The notes below the pieces were generated by a model. The model was not told where the DNA came from. It saw nothing but the letters and a program-made list of their open reading frames with translations, and searched no databases. Shown here piece after piece: positions 1 to 7,793 of a stretch of 64,000 bases of DNA. The position numbers and the translations under genes were made by a program. Positions within the stretch are counted from its first letter, which is position 1; each line of letters begins with the position of its first letter. Origin of the DNA: Lentibacillus sp. Marseille-P4043 (lineage in GTDB: Bacteria > Bacillota > Bacilli > Bacillales > Amphibacillaceae); the NCBI RefSeq assembly GCF_900258515.1, contig NZ_LT984884.1, forward strand, positions 1,089,290 through 1,153,289, read 5' to 3'.

Positions 1-186
1 TCCAAATAGTTGTTTGAAGGCGTAATCAACTTTTAAATCCATTAGTTGTTCTAGTGGAATGCGTTTAAGTAATTTTGATCTATTAATTTCCTGTTTTCGC
101 TTGGTGTATTCATTTCGATCTTCCATTACTTGAGTAAATGTAGTGTAATTAGTGGTTTTTTTAATCGGCAGTTCTACCAGTGTCAT
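1..186 (-). CDS. PD-(D/E)XK nuclease family transposase, N-terminal part (runs off left edge)
   Basis: Only the first 62 codons of this minus-strand gene are in the window; it starts at an ATG with AAAGGAAG upstream. Residues ~48-62 read LMDLKVDYAFKQLFG, the characteristic opening of the PD-(D/E)XK nuclease family transposases (Rpn-like, PF12784). The catalytic core lies outside the window, so activity and intactness cannot be judged. Related proteins are recombination-promoting nucleases or relics of transposons. The call rests on the N-terminal motif alone. Confidence 0.7.
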   Translation of the reverse strand, partial: MTLVELPIKKTTNYTTFTQVMEDRNEYTKRKQEINRSKLLKRIPLEQLMDLKVDYAFKQLFG

Positions 187-527
187 ATCAACACTTCCTT
201 TAGGTTATATGAGGACTTATCGAGGAGTATTTCTATCTATATTATATCAAAATCCAATTTCACAAACAAGTGTTCTTTTGCTTAATGATGAATAAATAAG
301 TTCACACTTGTTATGAAGGAGCCCCTAGGTATGTTTTCGGTTAGTCTACAATGATATTAAGTGCATTAGTTGAGGTTAGGCTGTTCTGGGTTGGCCAGTG
401 AATGTACGTATCATGAACAAAGCTCGTATATTAACAGAGTAGGCGGCCGTTAATATCAGCCATCAGACAGTTAAACAACAAAGTATCAAGCAATTAGCAC
501 AGGTTACAAATTGCCACCTGCGCTAAC
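187..527. other. Intergenic stretch without a recognisable gene
   Basis: I see no gene here. The only structure noted is an 8-bp inverted repeat, ATATTAAC (428-435) and GTTAATAT (449-456), separated by 13 bp. It could be a protein site or part of a decayed insertion sequence; no transposase remnant was convincing in any frame. Confidence 0.4.
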
Positions 528-568
528 TAAAAATAGAGTGCTAAAAACATTTCGGTTTAGCACTCTAT
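528..568 (-). terminator. Rho-independent terminator of gntK
   Basis: On the minus strand the 13-bp arms ATAGAGTGCTAAA and TTTAGCACTCTAT (556-568 and 533-545) form a stem followed by a short T run. It lies about 70 bp downstream of the gntK stop codon. Confidence 0.85.
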
Positions 569-637
569 TGGCATTGTTATTTACGACTTTTTCCGCAAAT
601 ACTGAACTACTTAAGATCCAAGACGAAGGTTCGTTGC

Positions 638-2197
638 TTATGCTTCCTTTTCTTCACCTAAATACTTACGTTGAAATCCAGCGATACTCTCATACTCTTC
701 GTTAAGCATTCGCGATAACCGGATAAAGATGGGCAACAACTCTTGGTAAATTGCAGTTGTTTCGTTATCTGGATAATGGGTGTTTGTGTTCCCAACCATT
801 TCTGAGACAAATTGGAAGTCATCTATTTCTTCCATTGCGTACATACCAAGCACAACAGCGCCTAAGCAGGAGCTTTCAAAGCTTTCTGGCACAATTACTG
901 GTTTATCAAAAATGTCAGCCATTAACTGGCGCCACATTTTGGATCGTGCAAAGCCGCCAGTAGCTTGGATACGTTTTGGTTCGCCGGTTAATTCTTCAAG
1001 TGCCAGCAGAACAGTGTATAAGTTATATATCGTTCCTTCTAAAACGGATCTTATCATGTGTTCTTTTTTATGATGAATGCTTAAGCCAAAAAATGATCCG
1101 CGTGCATTTGCATTCCATAATGGTGCACGTTCCCCAGTCATATAAGGGTGGAAGATTAAGCCGTCTGATCCTGGATTTACACCAGATGCTATTTTAGTCA
1201 AAACATCATATGGATCAATGTTTAATCGCTTAGCGGTTTCTACTTCAGCGGCAGCAAATTCATCACGAAGCCAGCGCAAAATAATTCCGCCATTATTGAC
1301 TGGTCCACCAATAACCCAATGATTTTCAGTTAGCGCATAACAGAAGATCCGCCCCTTTGGATCTGTTTTTGGCTCATTGTAGACCGTACGAATGGCACCA
1401 CTAGTCCCGATCGTTACCGCGACAACACCAGGTTCAATTGCATTAACCCCAAGATTGGAAAGGACACCATCACTTGCCCCGATAATAAATGGCACGTCAT
1501 TGTCAATACCCATGTACGATTGGTATTCCTGTTTAACACCAGTTAGTTTGTACGTTGTCGGTACAATTTCTGATAACTGCTGAGAAGATATTCTTGCTAG
1601 TTGTAATGCTTCTGTATCCCAATCAAGTGATTGTAAGTTAAATAAACCTGTTGCTGAAGCGATCGAATAATCGATAATATATTTTCCAAAAAACTTAAAG
1701 AAGACATACTCTTTGATTGAAATAAATTTAGCCGCCTTTGCAAAAATCGCTGGCTTTTCTGCTTTAAGCCAAACAAGTTTCGCCAATGGAGACATCGCAT
1801 GTATTGGTGTCCCTGTACGTAGATATATGTCATGACCGTTATGTTCTTCTTTAATCTTTTTCGCATATTTCGCACTTCTTGTATCTGCCCACGTAATACT
1901 GTTCGTTAACAAGGTACCTTCTTCATCAACTGCAATAAGGCTATGCATGGCAGAGCTAAAGGAAATGAGTCTTAATTGCCCGTGTTCTAGGTTACCTTTT
2001 CGAATCGTTTCTCTTATCGTTCCAAGCACGGCATCAACTATTTCGTCCGGATTTTGCTCAGCGATTAATGGATTTGGAGTGTGCAGTGGATAGTTTATCG
2101 TATGCATTGTTACAACTTCGCCTTGCTTATTATATAAAACTGCTTTCGTACTTGTTGTACCAATGTCCACCCCTAAGTAGAGTGCTTGTTGTTTCAT
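638..2197 (-). CDS. gntK: Gluconokinase
   Basis: FGGY-family sugar kinase of 519 aa that phosphorylates gluconate to 6-phosphogluconate in the cytoplasm. The N-terminal phosphate-binding motif DIGTTSTKAVLY is at residues ~11-22, the second ATPase-fold half contains GASDGVLSNLGVNAIEPG near residue 240-260, and the FGGY C-terminal region has GGFARSKMWRQLMADI. Length agrees with B. subtilis GntK (about 513 aa). The ATG has AGGAGG at ideal spacing. It is the last gene of a gnd-gntP-gntK cluster, but 705 bp with two hairpin elements and a terminator separate it from gntP, so it may need its own promoter. Confidence 0.93.
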   Translation of the reverse strand: MKQQALYLGVDIGTTSTKAVLYNKQGEVVTMHTINYPLHTPNPLIAEQNPDEIVDAVLGTIRETIRKGNLEHGQLRLISFSSAMHSLIAVDEEGTLLTNSITWADTRSAKYAKKIKEEHNGHDIYLRTGTPIHAMSPLAKLVWLKAEKPAIFAKAAKFISIKEYVFFKFFGKYIIDYSIASATGLFNLQSLDWDTEALQLARISSQQLSEIVPTTYKLTGVKQEYQSYMGIDNDVPFIIGASDGVLSNLGVNAIEPGVVAVTIGTSGAIRTVYNEPKTDPKGRIFCYALTENHWVIGGPVNNGGIILRWLRDEFAAAEVETAKRLNIDPYDVLTKIASGVNPGSDGLIFHPYMTGERAPLWNANARGSFFGLSIHHKKEHMIRSVLEGTIYNLYTVLLALEELTGEPKRIQATGGFARSKMWRQLMADIFDKPVIVPESFESSCLGAVVLGMYAMEEIDDFQFVSEMVGNTNTHYPDNETTAIYQELLPIFIRLSRMLNEEYESIAGFQRKYLGEEKEA

Positions 2198-2297
2198 GAG
2201 TATTCCTCCTAATATAGCTGTATTGAATTTTGGTTGTTTTAATAATTTCGTAGTTGATATAAACTGCCACGTAAGTAGGGTTCAAAATTACCGCTAC

Positions 2298-2469
2298 GGA
2301 AATACACTACGCGGACCTTAGGGCAACGCTTCAGCTTCCTCGGAAGAAAAGCACTTCCTTGAAAAAGGAAAATTGCTTTTTCTGCGTGCGATGTAACGCT
2401 GCCGAAGCTTTCCTTGTCCTGCGGGATCTTCAGCTGTTGCTTTTCCCGCAGGAGTCTACGTGTATTTCC
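2298..2469 (-). repeat. GC-rich hairpin element copy 1
   Basis: Outer arms GGAAATACAC (2298-2307) and GTGTATTTCC (2460-2469) are perfectly complementary. The interior on the minus strand has the family words GACTCCTGCGGGA, CCCGCAG and GAGGAAGCTGAAG. A secondary inner hairpin is formed by TTCCTT and AAGGAA near 2352-2371. It is longer than other copies (172 bp) and more diverged internally. Confidence 0.75.
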
Positions 2470-2559
2470 TTCGCTGGTGTTGTGCATTAACATATTATTA
2501 CAACTTTTAATGCTTGATTTTAAGGAAATATTAAAGCATATGCATATATTTCCTCACAA

Positions 2560-2681
2560 GCAGCCCGTATACACGTAGACTCCTGGGGGATGAGAGGCAT
2601 AGGTGAGACCCCGCAGTCGCAGTGCGCCAGCACGAGGAGGCTCTCCAGCCGCCCCCGGAAAGCGGAGTGTATACGGGCTGC
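2560..2681 (+). repeat. GC-rich hairpin element copy 2
   Basis: Outer arms GCAGCCCGTATACAC (2560-2574) and GTGTATACGGGCTGC (2667-2681) are a perfect 15-bp inverted repeat. The core carries GACTCCTGGGGGA, GTGAGACCCCGCAG, GAGGAGGCT and CCCCCGGAAAGCG. The arm sequence differs from copy 1, yet complementarity is kept. Confidence 0.8.
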
Positions 2682-2767
2682 GGGGCAGAGAGCAACAAAC
2701 AATGTGAAACCAATATAGCACTTACTTCGCATTTTATATCTATTGTGTCAATAACAACCTTTTAGAA

Positions 2768-2817
2768 AGCTGCTGCCTTTTAGCAGCTCTGAGCATCCTG
2801 TAGTGTATTCAGGATGC
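2768..2817. other. Two consecutive perfect small hairpins
   Basis: AGCTGCT (2768-2774) pairs with AGCAGCT (2782-2788), and GCATCCTG (2793-2800) pairs with CAGGATGC (2810-2817). They lie just outside the composite element, downstream of gntP. Neither is followed by a clear T run on either strand, so the role is unknown. Confidence 0.5.
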
Positions 2818-2854
2818 GGATTAATCCTTTATGAAAAGGGCATAAATTTTTTAT

Positions 2855-2891
2855 ATAGAAAAAGAAAAAGGAACAGCAAGCATTCCTTTTT
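2855..2891 (-). terminator. Rho-independent terminator of gntP
   Basis: On the minus strand AAAAAGGAA (2883-2891) pairs with TTCCTTTTT (2865-2873) around a 9-nt loop, followed by CTTTTTC. It begins about 12 bp past the gntP stop codon and would separate gntP from gntK transcription. Confidence 0.75.
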
Positions 2892-2902
2892 CTCTCTATC
2901 AT

Positions 2903-4246
2903 TTAACCAATAAATAGACTTAATATAAAGACTACTGCAAAACCGACTAAGGCAATTAATGATTCCATGATGGTCCAAGATTTTAATGTGTCTTTTACAT
3001 CTAGGCCAAAGTACCGGTTGACTAGCCAGAAGCCTGAATCGTTAACGTGTGAAGCGATTGTTGCCCCTGCAGCGATCGAGATTACAATTAAGCCTAGTGT
3101 TGGTCCAGCAAGCCCCATTGTATCAATAAGTGGGGAAACTAAACCAGCCGCAGTTACCATTGCAACGGTTGCTGAACCTTGTGCGACACGAACTACTGCA
3201 GCAATTAAGAATGCAAGGAGAACAGGAGGTAAAGCAGAGTTTACCATCATGTCACCTAAAACGTCACCAACACCTGAATCAATTAGTACTTGTTTGAACA
3301 CGCCACCTGCACCAGTTACGAGAATAATAATTCCTGCTGGCTCTAATGCTTTTGTAGCGATTTCTTGAACATCATCTTTTGAATAACCGCGTTTTACACC
3401 TAAGAAATAGAAGGTTAATAATGTTGCAATTGTTAAGGCTACAAATGGATGTCCTAAGAATGTGAAAATATTTCTGATGGTATTTCCTTCTTCAAGCATG
3501 ACCCCGGATAATGTGTTTGCCAAAATTAATACTAATGGAATGAAAATTAACGATGCAATCATTCCGAAACTTGGTAATTCCTGTTCGTATGTCTTTCCTT
3601 CAAACTGTTGATAGTCGGGAATATCGACATGTATCTTTTTTGCAATGTATTTACCAAAAACAGGTCCAGCAATGATCATCGCTGGAATACCGGCGATAAA
3701 TCCGAATAGAATAACCCAACCTAAGTCTGCATTTACTAAATCAGCTACGGCAATAGGACCTGGGGTTGGCGGTATATAACTGTGTGTTACGGCTAGACCA
3801 GCTAATAGCGGAATTCCATAATAAAGCAAGGACTTTCCAGTTTTCTTTGCTAACCCATAAATAATTGGTACAAGAATGATAAAACCTACATCAAAAAATA
3901 CGGGAATTGCAACGATGAAACCAGTAATACCTAATGCCCATTGTGCCTTGTCTTCTCCAAATTTGTTAATTAGTGTTTGGGCAAGTCGTTCTGCTCCACC
4001 AGAAACTTCGAGCATTTTACCAAACATGGCACCAAGGCCAACAACTACAGCGACGAAGCCAAGTGTTCCCCCCATACCACTTTCAATCGATTCAATAACT
4101 CCACTAAGTGGCATGCCCGCTGCGATACCAACTAGTAAACTAACAAGCAATAGTGCAACGAACGCATGCAATTTTGTACGAATAACTAAAAATAATAGCA
4201 AGAAGATACCTGCAAGTGCGATCAAAATTAATGTTGAACCTGACAT
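2903..4246 (-). CDS. gntP: Gluconate permease (GntP family)
   Basis: Integral membrane protein of 447 aa with about 12-14 hydrophobic segments, of the gluconate:H+ symporter GntP family. Family-like stretches include MGGTLGFVAVVVGLGAMFGK (~58-77), HSYIPPTPGPIAVAD (~155-169) and the C-terminal HVNDSGFWLVNRYF. It would import gluconate for GntK. The ATG has AAAGGGGG upstream. It sits 84 bp downstream of gnd, with a cre-like site and a hairpin in the gap, and ahead of gntK in the same direction. Confidence 0.93.
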   Translation of the reverse strand: MSGSTLILIALAGIFLLLFLVIRTKLHAFVALLLVSLLVGIAAGMPLSGVIESIESGMGGTLGFVAVVVGLGAMFGKMLEVSGGAERLAQTLINKFGEDKAQWALGITGFIVAIPVFFDVGFIILVPIIYGLAKKTGKSLLYYGIPLLAGLAVTHSYIPPTPGPIAVADLVNADLGWVILFGFIAGIPAMIIAGPVFGKYIAKKIHVDIPDYQQFEGKTYEQELPSFGMIASLIFIPLVLILANTLSGVMLEEGNTIRNIFTFLGHPFVALTIATLLTFYFLGVKRGYSKDDVQEIATKALEPAGIIILVTGAGGVFKQVLIDSGVGDVLGDMMVNSALPPVLLAFLIAAVVRVAQGSATVAMVTAAGLVSPLIDTMGLAGPTLGLIVISIAAGATIASHVNDSGFWLVNRYFGLDVKDTLKSWTIMESLIALVGFAVVFILSLFIG

Positions 4247-4265
4247 TTTACTTTTCCCCCTTTAT

Positions 4266-4279
4266 TTTAAACGCTTTCA
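4266..4279 (-). promoter_or_regulatory. Candidate cre (CcpA) site upstream of gntP
   Basis: Minus-strand TGAAAGCGTTTAAA matches the cre consensus TGWAANCGNTNWCA at all defined positions but one. It lies between gnd and gntP, just upstream of the gntP ribosome binding site. Gluconate genes are classic catabolite-repressed targets in Bacillus; the function here is inferred. Confidence 0.45.
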
Positions 4280-4296
4280 TCTAGATTCTAAATAGA

Positions 4297-4326
4297 AGGC
4301 CGGATAGACAAGCGTTTATCCGGCCT
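4297..4326 (-). terminator. Hairpin between gnd and gntP
   Basis: AGGCCGGATA (4297-4306) and TATCCGGCCT (4317-4326) form a 10-bp perfect stem directly after the gnd stop codon. There is no strong T run on the minus strand (TTCTATTTAG), so it may be a weak terminator or an mRNA-stabilising/processing hairpin that sets the gnd:gntP ratio. Confidence 0.55.
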
Positions 4327-4330
4327 ATGT

Positions 4331-5230
4331 TTACTTCTTGACGACATCGTGTCCGCCAAATTCATTTCGCAGTGCTGCTACAACTTTACCTGAGAATGTG
4401 TCATCTTCCTGGGAGCGATAGCGCATCATTAAAGATAAGGCGATAACGGGTGCTGCTACTTGGAAGTCAAGAGCTGTTTCCACTGTCCATTTTCCTTCAC
4501 CGGACGAATTCATCACACCACGGATATCATCGAGTTTTGCATCTTTTGTAAAGGCGTTTTCGATTAATTCCATCAGCCATGATCGAATAACAGAACCATG
4601 ATTCCATACTTTTGCTACTTTTTCATAGTCATAGTCGAATTCACTTTTATTTAAGATGTCAAAGCCTTCTGCGATCGATTGCATCATTCCATACTCAATG
4701 CCATTATGGACCATTTTCAAAAAGTGCCCACTGCCGGTTTTACCAGTATATAGATAACCATTTTCTACAGATGCATCTTTAAATAACGGTTCAATCTCAG
4801 CGAATCTTTCTGCGTTTCCACCAATCATGGTGCATGCCCCTTGTCTTGCACCATCTGTACCACCGCTAGTACCGCAATCAAAGAAATAGATTCCTTTTTC
4901 GGTAAGCATTTCATTTCGGCGTAATGTGTCTTTGTAATTGGAGTTACCACCGTCAATTACCATGTCGCCCGTATCTAATAGTGGCGCTAATTCGTTAATA
5001 ACGGCTTCAGTAATCTCGCCTGCAGGAACCATTAACCAAATTTTTCGTGGTACCGGAAGATGATCAACCAAATCTTTTAGCGTTGCTTGAAATTGAAAAT
5101 TATCATGTTCTTCTATGTTATCTGCTGCAGCTAAATTACTATCGTAACCAACGACTTCATGACCGTGATCAGCTAAGTTCAATGCTAAGTTAAGGCCCAT
5201 TTTTCCCAGACCAACCATACCTAATTTCAT
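4331..5230 (-). CDS. gnd: 6-phosphogluconate dehydrogenase, decarboxylating (short type)
   Basis: Converts 6-phosphogluconate to ribulose-5-phosphate and CO2, consuming the product of GntK. The 299-aa length matches the short bacterial family (YqeC-like) rather than the ~470-aa Gnd. Visible are the Rossmann motif GLGKMGLNLA (residues 7-16), MVIDGGNSNYKDT (~91-103), CGTSGG (~119-124) and the substrate-binding GSGHFLKMVHNGIEYGMMQ (~166-184). The ATG has GAGGAGGAC upstream. First gene of the minus-strand gluconate cluster, with a promoter-like sequence at 5274-5301. Confidence 0.92.
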   Translation of the reverse strand: MKLGMVGLGKMGLNLALNLADHGHEVVGYDSNLAAADNIEEHDNFQFQATLKDLVDHLPVPRKIWLMVPAGEITEAVINELAPLLDTGDMVIDGGNSNYKDTLRRNEMLTEKGIYFFDCGTSGGTDGARQGACTMIGGNAERFAEIEPLFKDASVENGYLYTGKTGSGHFLKMVHNGIEYGMMQSIAEGFDILNKSEFDYDYEKVAKVWNHGSVIRSWLMELIENAFTKDAKLDDIRGVMNSSGEGKWTVETALDFQVAAPVIALSLMMRYRSQEDDTFSGKVVAALRNEFGGHDVVKK

Positions 5231-5273
5231 AATGTCCTCCTCGTGTAGAAGAATTTTTTTTCATTTTAACATA

Positions 5274-5301
5274 ATTATATCAAATATTTTTTCATAAGCA
5301 A
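5274..5301 (-). promoter_or_regulatory. Candidate sigma-A promoter of the gnd-gntP cluster
   Basis: On the minus strand, TTGCTT (5296-5301) and TATAAT (5274-5279) are separated by 16 bp, about 45 bp upstream of the gnd start codon. Confidence 0.5.
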
Positions 5302-5412
5302 TACTGAAAATAAATTTTGTTTCTTATATAATGGACTTAAACGAGAAACTGTTTTCACATTGCTTGTTGTTTTTAACCAGCAATAGATGTTGAAAATTGC
5401 AACGTACTATAC

Positions 5413-5470
5413 CCAACGAAGTGTATTTCTGTAGCGGTAATTAGTATGCACTTTTATATCTATTGAGTAA
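5413..5470 (+). repeat. Truncated right end of a hairpin element
   Basis: GAAGTGTATTTC followed by GTAGCGGTAATTA and TTTTATATCTATTG is the right arm and right flank seen at intact copies (for example 14345-14410), without the rest. It lies in the leader of the downstream regulator gene. Confidence 0.6.
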
Positions 5471-5525
5471 GAAACAAGAGTCTTTTGGAAAACAGCCAAA
5501 ACTAAGATGTAAGGGGAACGGCATA

Positions 5526-6380
5526 ATGGATAATGTACATCAGCATGGTTTAGCAAGCATCCGCAGTAATTACGGGAAATTTAGTGACAAAGAAAAGAAG
5601 ATCGCCGACTACATTTTACATAATCCCCAAAATATCATTCATCATACAATTAACCAGGTATCAGATGAATTAAACGTCGCGGAGTCAACAGTATTTCGTT
5701 TTTGCCAGCGAATTGGTTTTAAGGGGTATCAGGCGTTAAAGATTGCCTTAGCCGCAGAAATTGTTACTCCAATGAAAGATATTCATGAAAAAATTAATGA
5801 TGGCGATAGCATGGCAACTGTTTCCGAGAAAGTGTTTCGTTCCAATATGAAAACGCTTGAAGATACATTGCATATTTTGGATGGTATGGCAATTGAACAG
5901 GCTGTCGAAGCCATTTTAGCTGCGAATAAAGTGGAGTTTTTCGGTAACGGAGGATCTGCGCTTGTGGCATTTGATGCTTACCATAAATTTGTCAGAAGCG
6001 GTCTACAGGTAAGTTCTAACCTTGATTCGCATATGCAACTTATGACCGCATCACAATTGACAGACAAGGATGTTGCCATATTAATCTCACATTCTGGTTC
6101 AACAAAAGATACGCTTGATGTTTTACAGGTTTTAAAGGAAAAAAAGGTGAAAACGATTAGCATTACAAACTTTGCTAAATCGCCTTTAACAAAAGAAGCA
6201 GATATTTCGTTATACACTGTGGCTGAGGAAACGGATTTTCGTTCAGAAGCATTATCATCGAGAATTGCTCAACTTAGTATTATTGATGTGTTATACACGA
6301 ATGTGATGATTACGAGAAAAGAAAAAGGGAAAGAAGCATTGCAAAACATGCGGAAGGCAATTTCATTAAAACGTTTGTAG
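5526..6380 (+). CDS. MurR/RpiR-family transcriptional regulator (HTH plus SIS domain)
   Basis: DNA-binding regulator of about 284 aa. The N-terminal RpiR helix-turn-helix includes VAESTVFRFCQRIGFKGYQA (~50-70); the C-terminal SIS sugar-phosphate-binding domain includes FFGNGGSALVA and ISHSGSTKDT. I place the start at the ATG at 5526, which has AAGGGG at good spacing; an in-frame TTG at 5463 exists but lies inside a repeat remnant without a clear RBS. It is divergent from the gnd-gntP-gntK cluster and probably controls it in response to a sugar phosphate such as 6-phosphogluconate. The ligand is inferred. Confidence 0.88.
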   Translation: MDNVHQHGLASIRSNYGKFSDKEKKIADYILHNPQNIIHHTINQVSDELNVAESTVFRFCQRIGFKGYQALKIALAAEIVTPMKDIHEKINDGDSMATVSEKVFRSNMKTLEDTLHILDGMAIEQAVEAILAANKVEFFGNGGSALVAFDAYHKFVRSGLQVSSNLDSHMQLMTASQLTDKDVAILISHSGSTKDTLDVLQVLKEKKVKTISITNFAKSPLTKEADISLYTVAEETDFRSEALSSRIAQLSIIDVLYTNVMITRKEKGKEALQNMRKAISLKRL

Positions 6381-6543
6381 GGTGGCTGTTAGTTAATGGC
6401 CTTTAGCTCATGCTTAACGGTTCTTCCTTACCTGTCTTGTCGGCACTTTTATAAATGTGTATTAAATTCCTAATATTAGGTATTCCCTTTGTTGTGTTAC
6501 TCATGTATAATGTATTTCGAGTATCGAAGAAAGGACGGCTTAC

Positions 6544-7743
6544 ATGAGTACACAAGTGAATACAAAAACGGCGGCTGCGGCTATTCCAGATAAAATTTGG
6601 ACACGTGATTTTGTCCTCGTTTGTCTGGCTAATTTTTTTATATTTTTGGGGTTCCAAATGACACTTCCAACTATCCCGCTATTTGTTAAGGAGTTAGGAG
6701 GAAGTGATCAGTTAATCGGTATCATTACGGGTATTTTTACATTCTCGGCACTTTTGCTTCGTCCATATGCTGGCCATTCATTGGAATCTAAAGGTAGACA
6801 ATTTGTGTATATGATAGGTCTTGCAATATTTGTCCTATCCGTTGGGTCCTATGCATTTATTGCTAGTATTGTATTCCTATTTATTATGCGAATGGTTCAA
6901 GGGATCGGCTGGGGATTTTCAACAACAGCTACCGGCACCATTGCAACAGATATTATTCCACCAAAGCGTCGTGGTGAAGGGATGGGGTATTTTGGGCTAT
7001 CCGGTAACCTTGCACTTGCATTTGGTCCATCACTTGGATTAACACTTGTTGGTGTGATGTCGTTTAAGGAATTATTTTTAATTTGCGCATCATTGGGGTT
7101 AGTGGCGTTTCTATTATCTTCAAAAATCCGTTACAAAAAAGTGGAACAATCACCGAATAAATCAACCACGGTAAAATTTGATATTTTTGAAAAGACCGCA
7201 TTACAACCGTCTGTATTGTTATTTTTTATTACGGTGACATTTGGTGGTATTGCTTCTTTCCTGCCGTTGTATGCCACACAAAAGGGTATTGAAGGAATTG
7301 AATTATACTTTTTAATGTATGCGATATTCTTAATGATATCGAGAACGTTTGCCGGGAAAATATACGATAAAAAAGGACATGAATTTGTCTTCCTTCCCGG
7401 GACATTATTAATTTTTATTGCAATGATCCTGTTATCATGGCTGCCAAGTATGTTTGTCATGCTTGTTGCGGGTGCTCTATACGGACTTGGCTTTGGCAGT
7501 GTACAACCAGCACTGCAGGCATGGTCAGTTGATAAAGCACCGGACAATCGAAAAGGGATGGCTAATGCGACGTTTTTTTCCTTTTTCGATCTAGGGGTTG
7601 GACTTGGAGCTATGGTATTTGGTCAGCTTGCCTTCGTATTTGGTTATGGGTCAATCTATGCAACAGCTGCTGGATCGGTAATGCTGTCAATGATGCTATA
7701 TGTATTTTTATTGATAAAATCACGAAAGAGAACAGGTGCATAG
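6544..7743 (+). CDS. MFS transporter, YwoG-like
   Basis: Major facilitator superfamily protein of 399 aa with about 12 membrane segments. The loop 2-3 region LLRPYAGHSLESKGR is the family motif A equivalent, and RMVQGIGWGFSTTATGTIA the transmembrane 4 motif. It resembles the YwoG/YfiS-type exporters of Bacillus. Substrate unknown. The ATG has AAAGGACGG upstream. The gene stands alone, ending in a bidirectional terminator. Confidence 0.85.
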   Translation: MSTQVNTKTAAAAIPDKIWTRDFVLVCLANFFIFLGFQMTLPTIPLFVKELGGSDQLIGIITGIFTFSALLLRPYAGHSLESKGRQFVYMIGLAIFVLSVGSYAFIASIVFLFIMRMVQGIGWGFSTTATGTIATDIIPPKRRGEGMGYFGLSGNLALAFGPSLGLTLVGVMSFKELFLICASLGLVAFLLSSKIRYKKVEQSPNKSTTVKFDIFEKTALQPSVLLFFITVTFGGIASFLPLYATQKGIEGIELYFLMYAIFLMISRTFAGKIYDKKGHEFVFLPGTLLIFIAMILLSWLPSMFVMLVAGALYGLGFGSVQPALQAWSVDKAPDNRKGMANATFFSFFDLGVGLGAMVFGQLAFVFGYGSIYATAAGSVMLSMMLYVFLLIKSRKRTGA

Positions 7744-7749
7744 GAAGAT

Positions 7750-7793
7750 AAAAAAGCCGAGAAACAGCAACCTGCTGAATCTCGGCTTTTTAT
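7750..7793. terminator. Bidirectional terminator between MFS gene and ABC permease
   Basis: AAAAAAGCCGAG pairs with CTCGGCTTTTT, with an inner CAGCA/TGCTG stem. Both strands have a run of A or T at the outside, so it serves the convergent genes on both sides. Confidence 0.9.

Larger units (their letters stand above)
2232..2759. repeat. TIR-bounded composite element carrying a pair of hairpin elements
   Basis: The stretch between gntP and gntK is bounded by inverted flanks: the left begins GGTTGT and includes TTGATATAAA, the right (2728-2759) contains CGCATTTTATATCTATTG and ends ACAACC. Inside are two GC-rich hairpin elements in opposite orientation (2298-2469 and 2560-2681) with a 90-bp spacer. 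The same layout recurs at 45 kb and 53.8 kb. No transposase is present; it looks like a non-autonomous, MITE-like unit. Confidence 0.6.

Noticed and set aside
187..637. Insertion sequence remnant near the left edge
   Set aside because: Only a short inverted repeat was found; no transposase fragment is readable in any frame.
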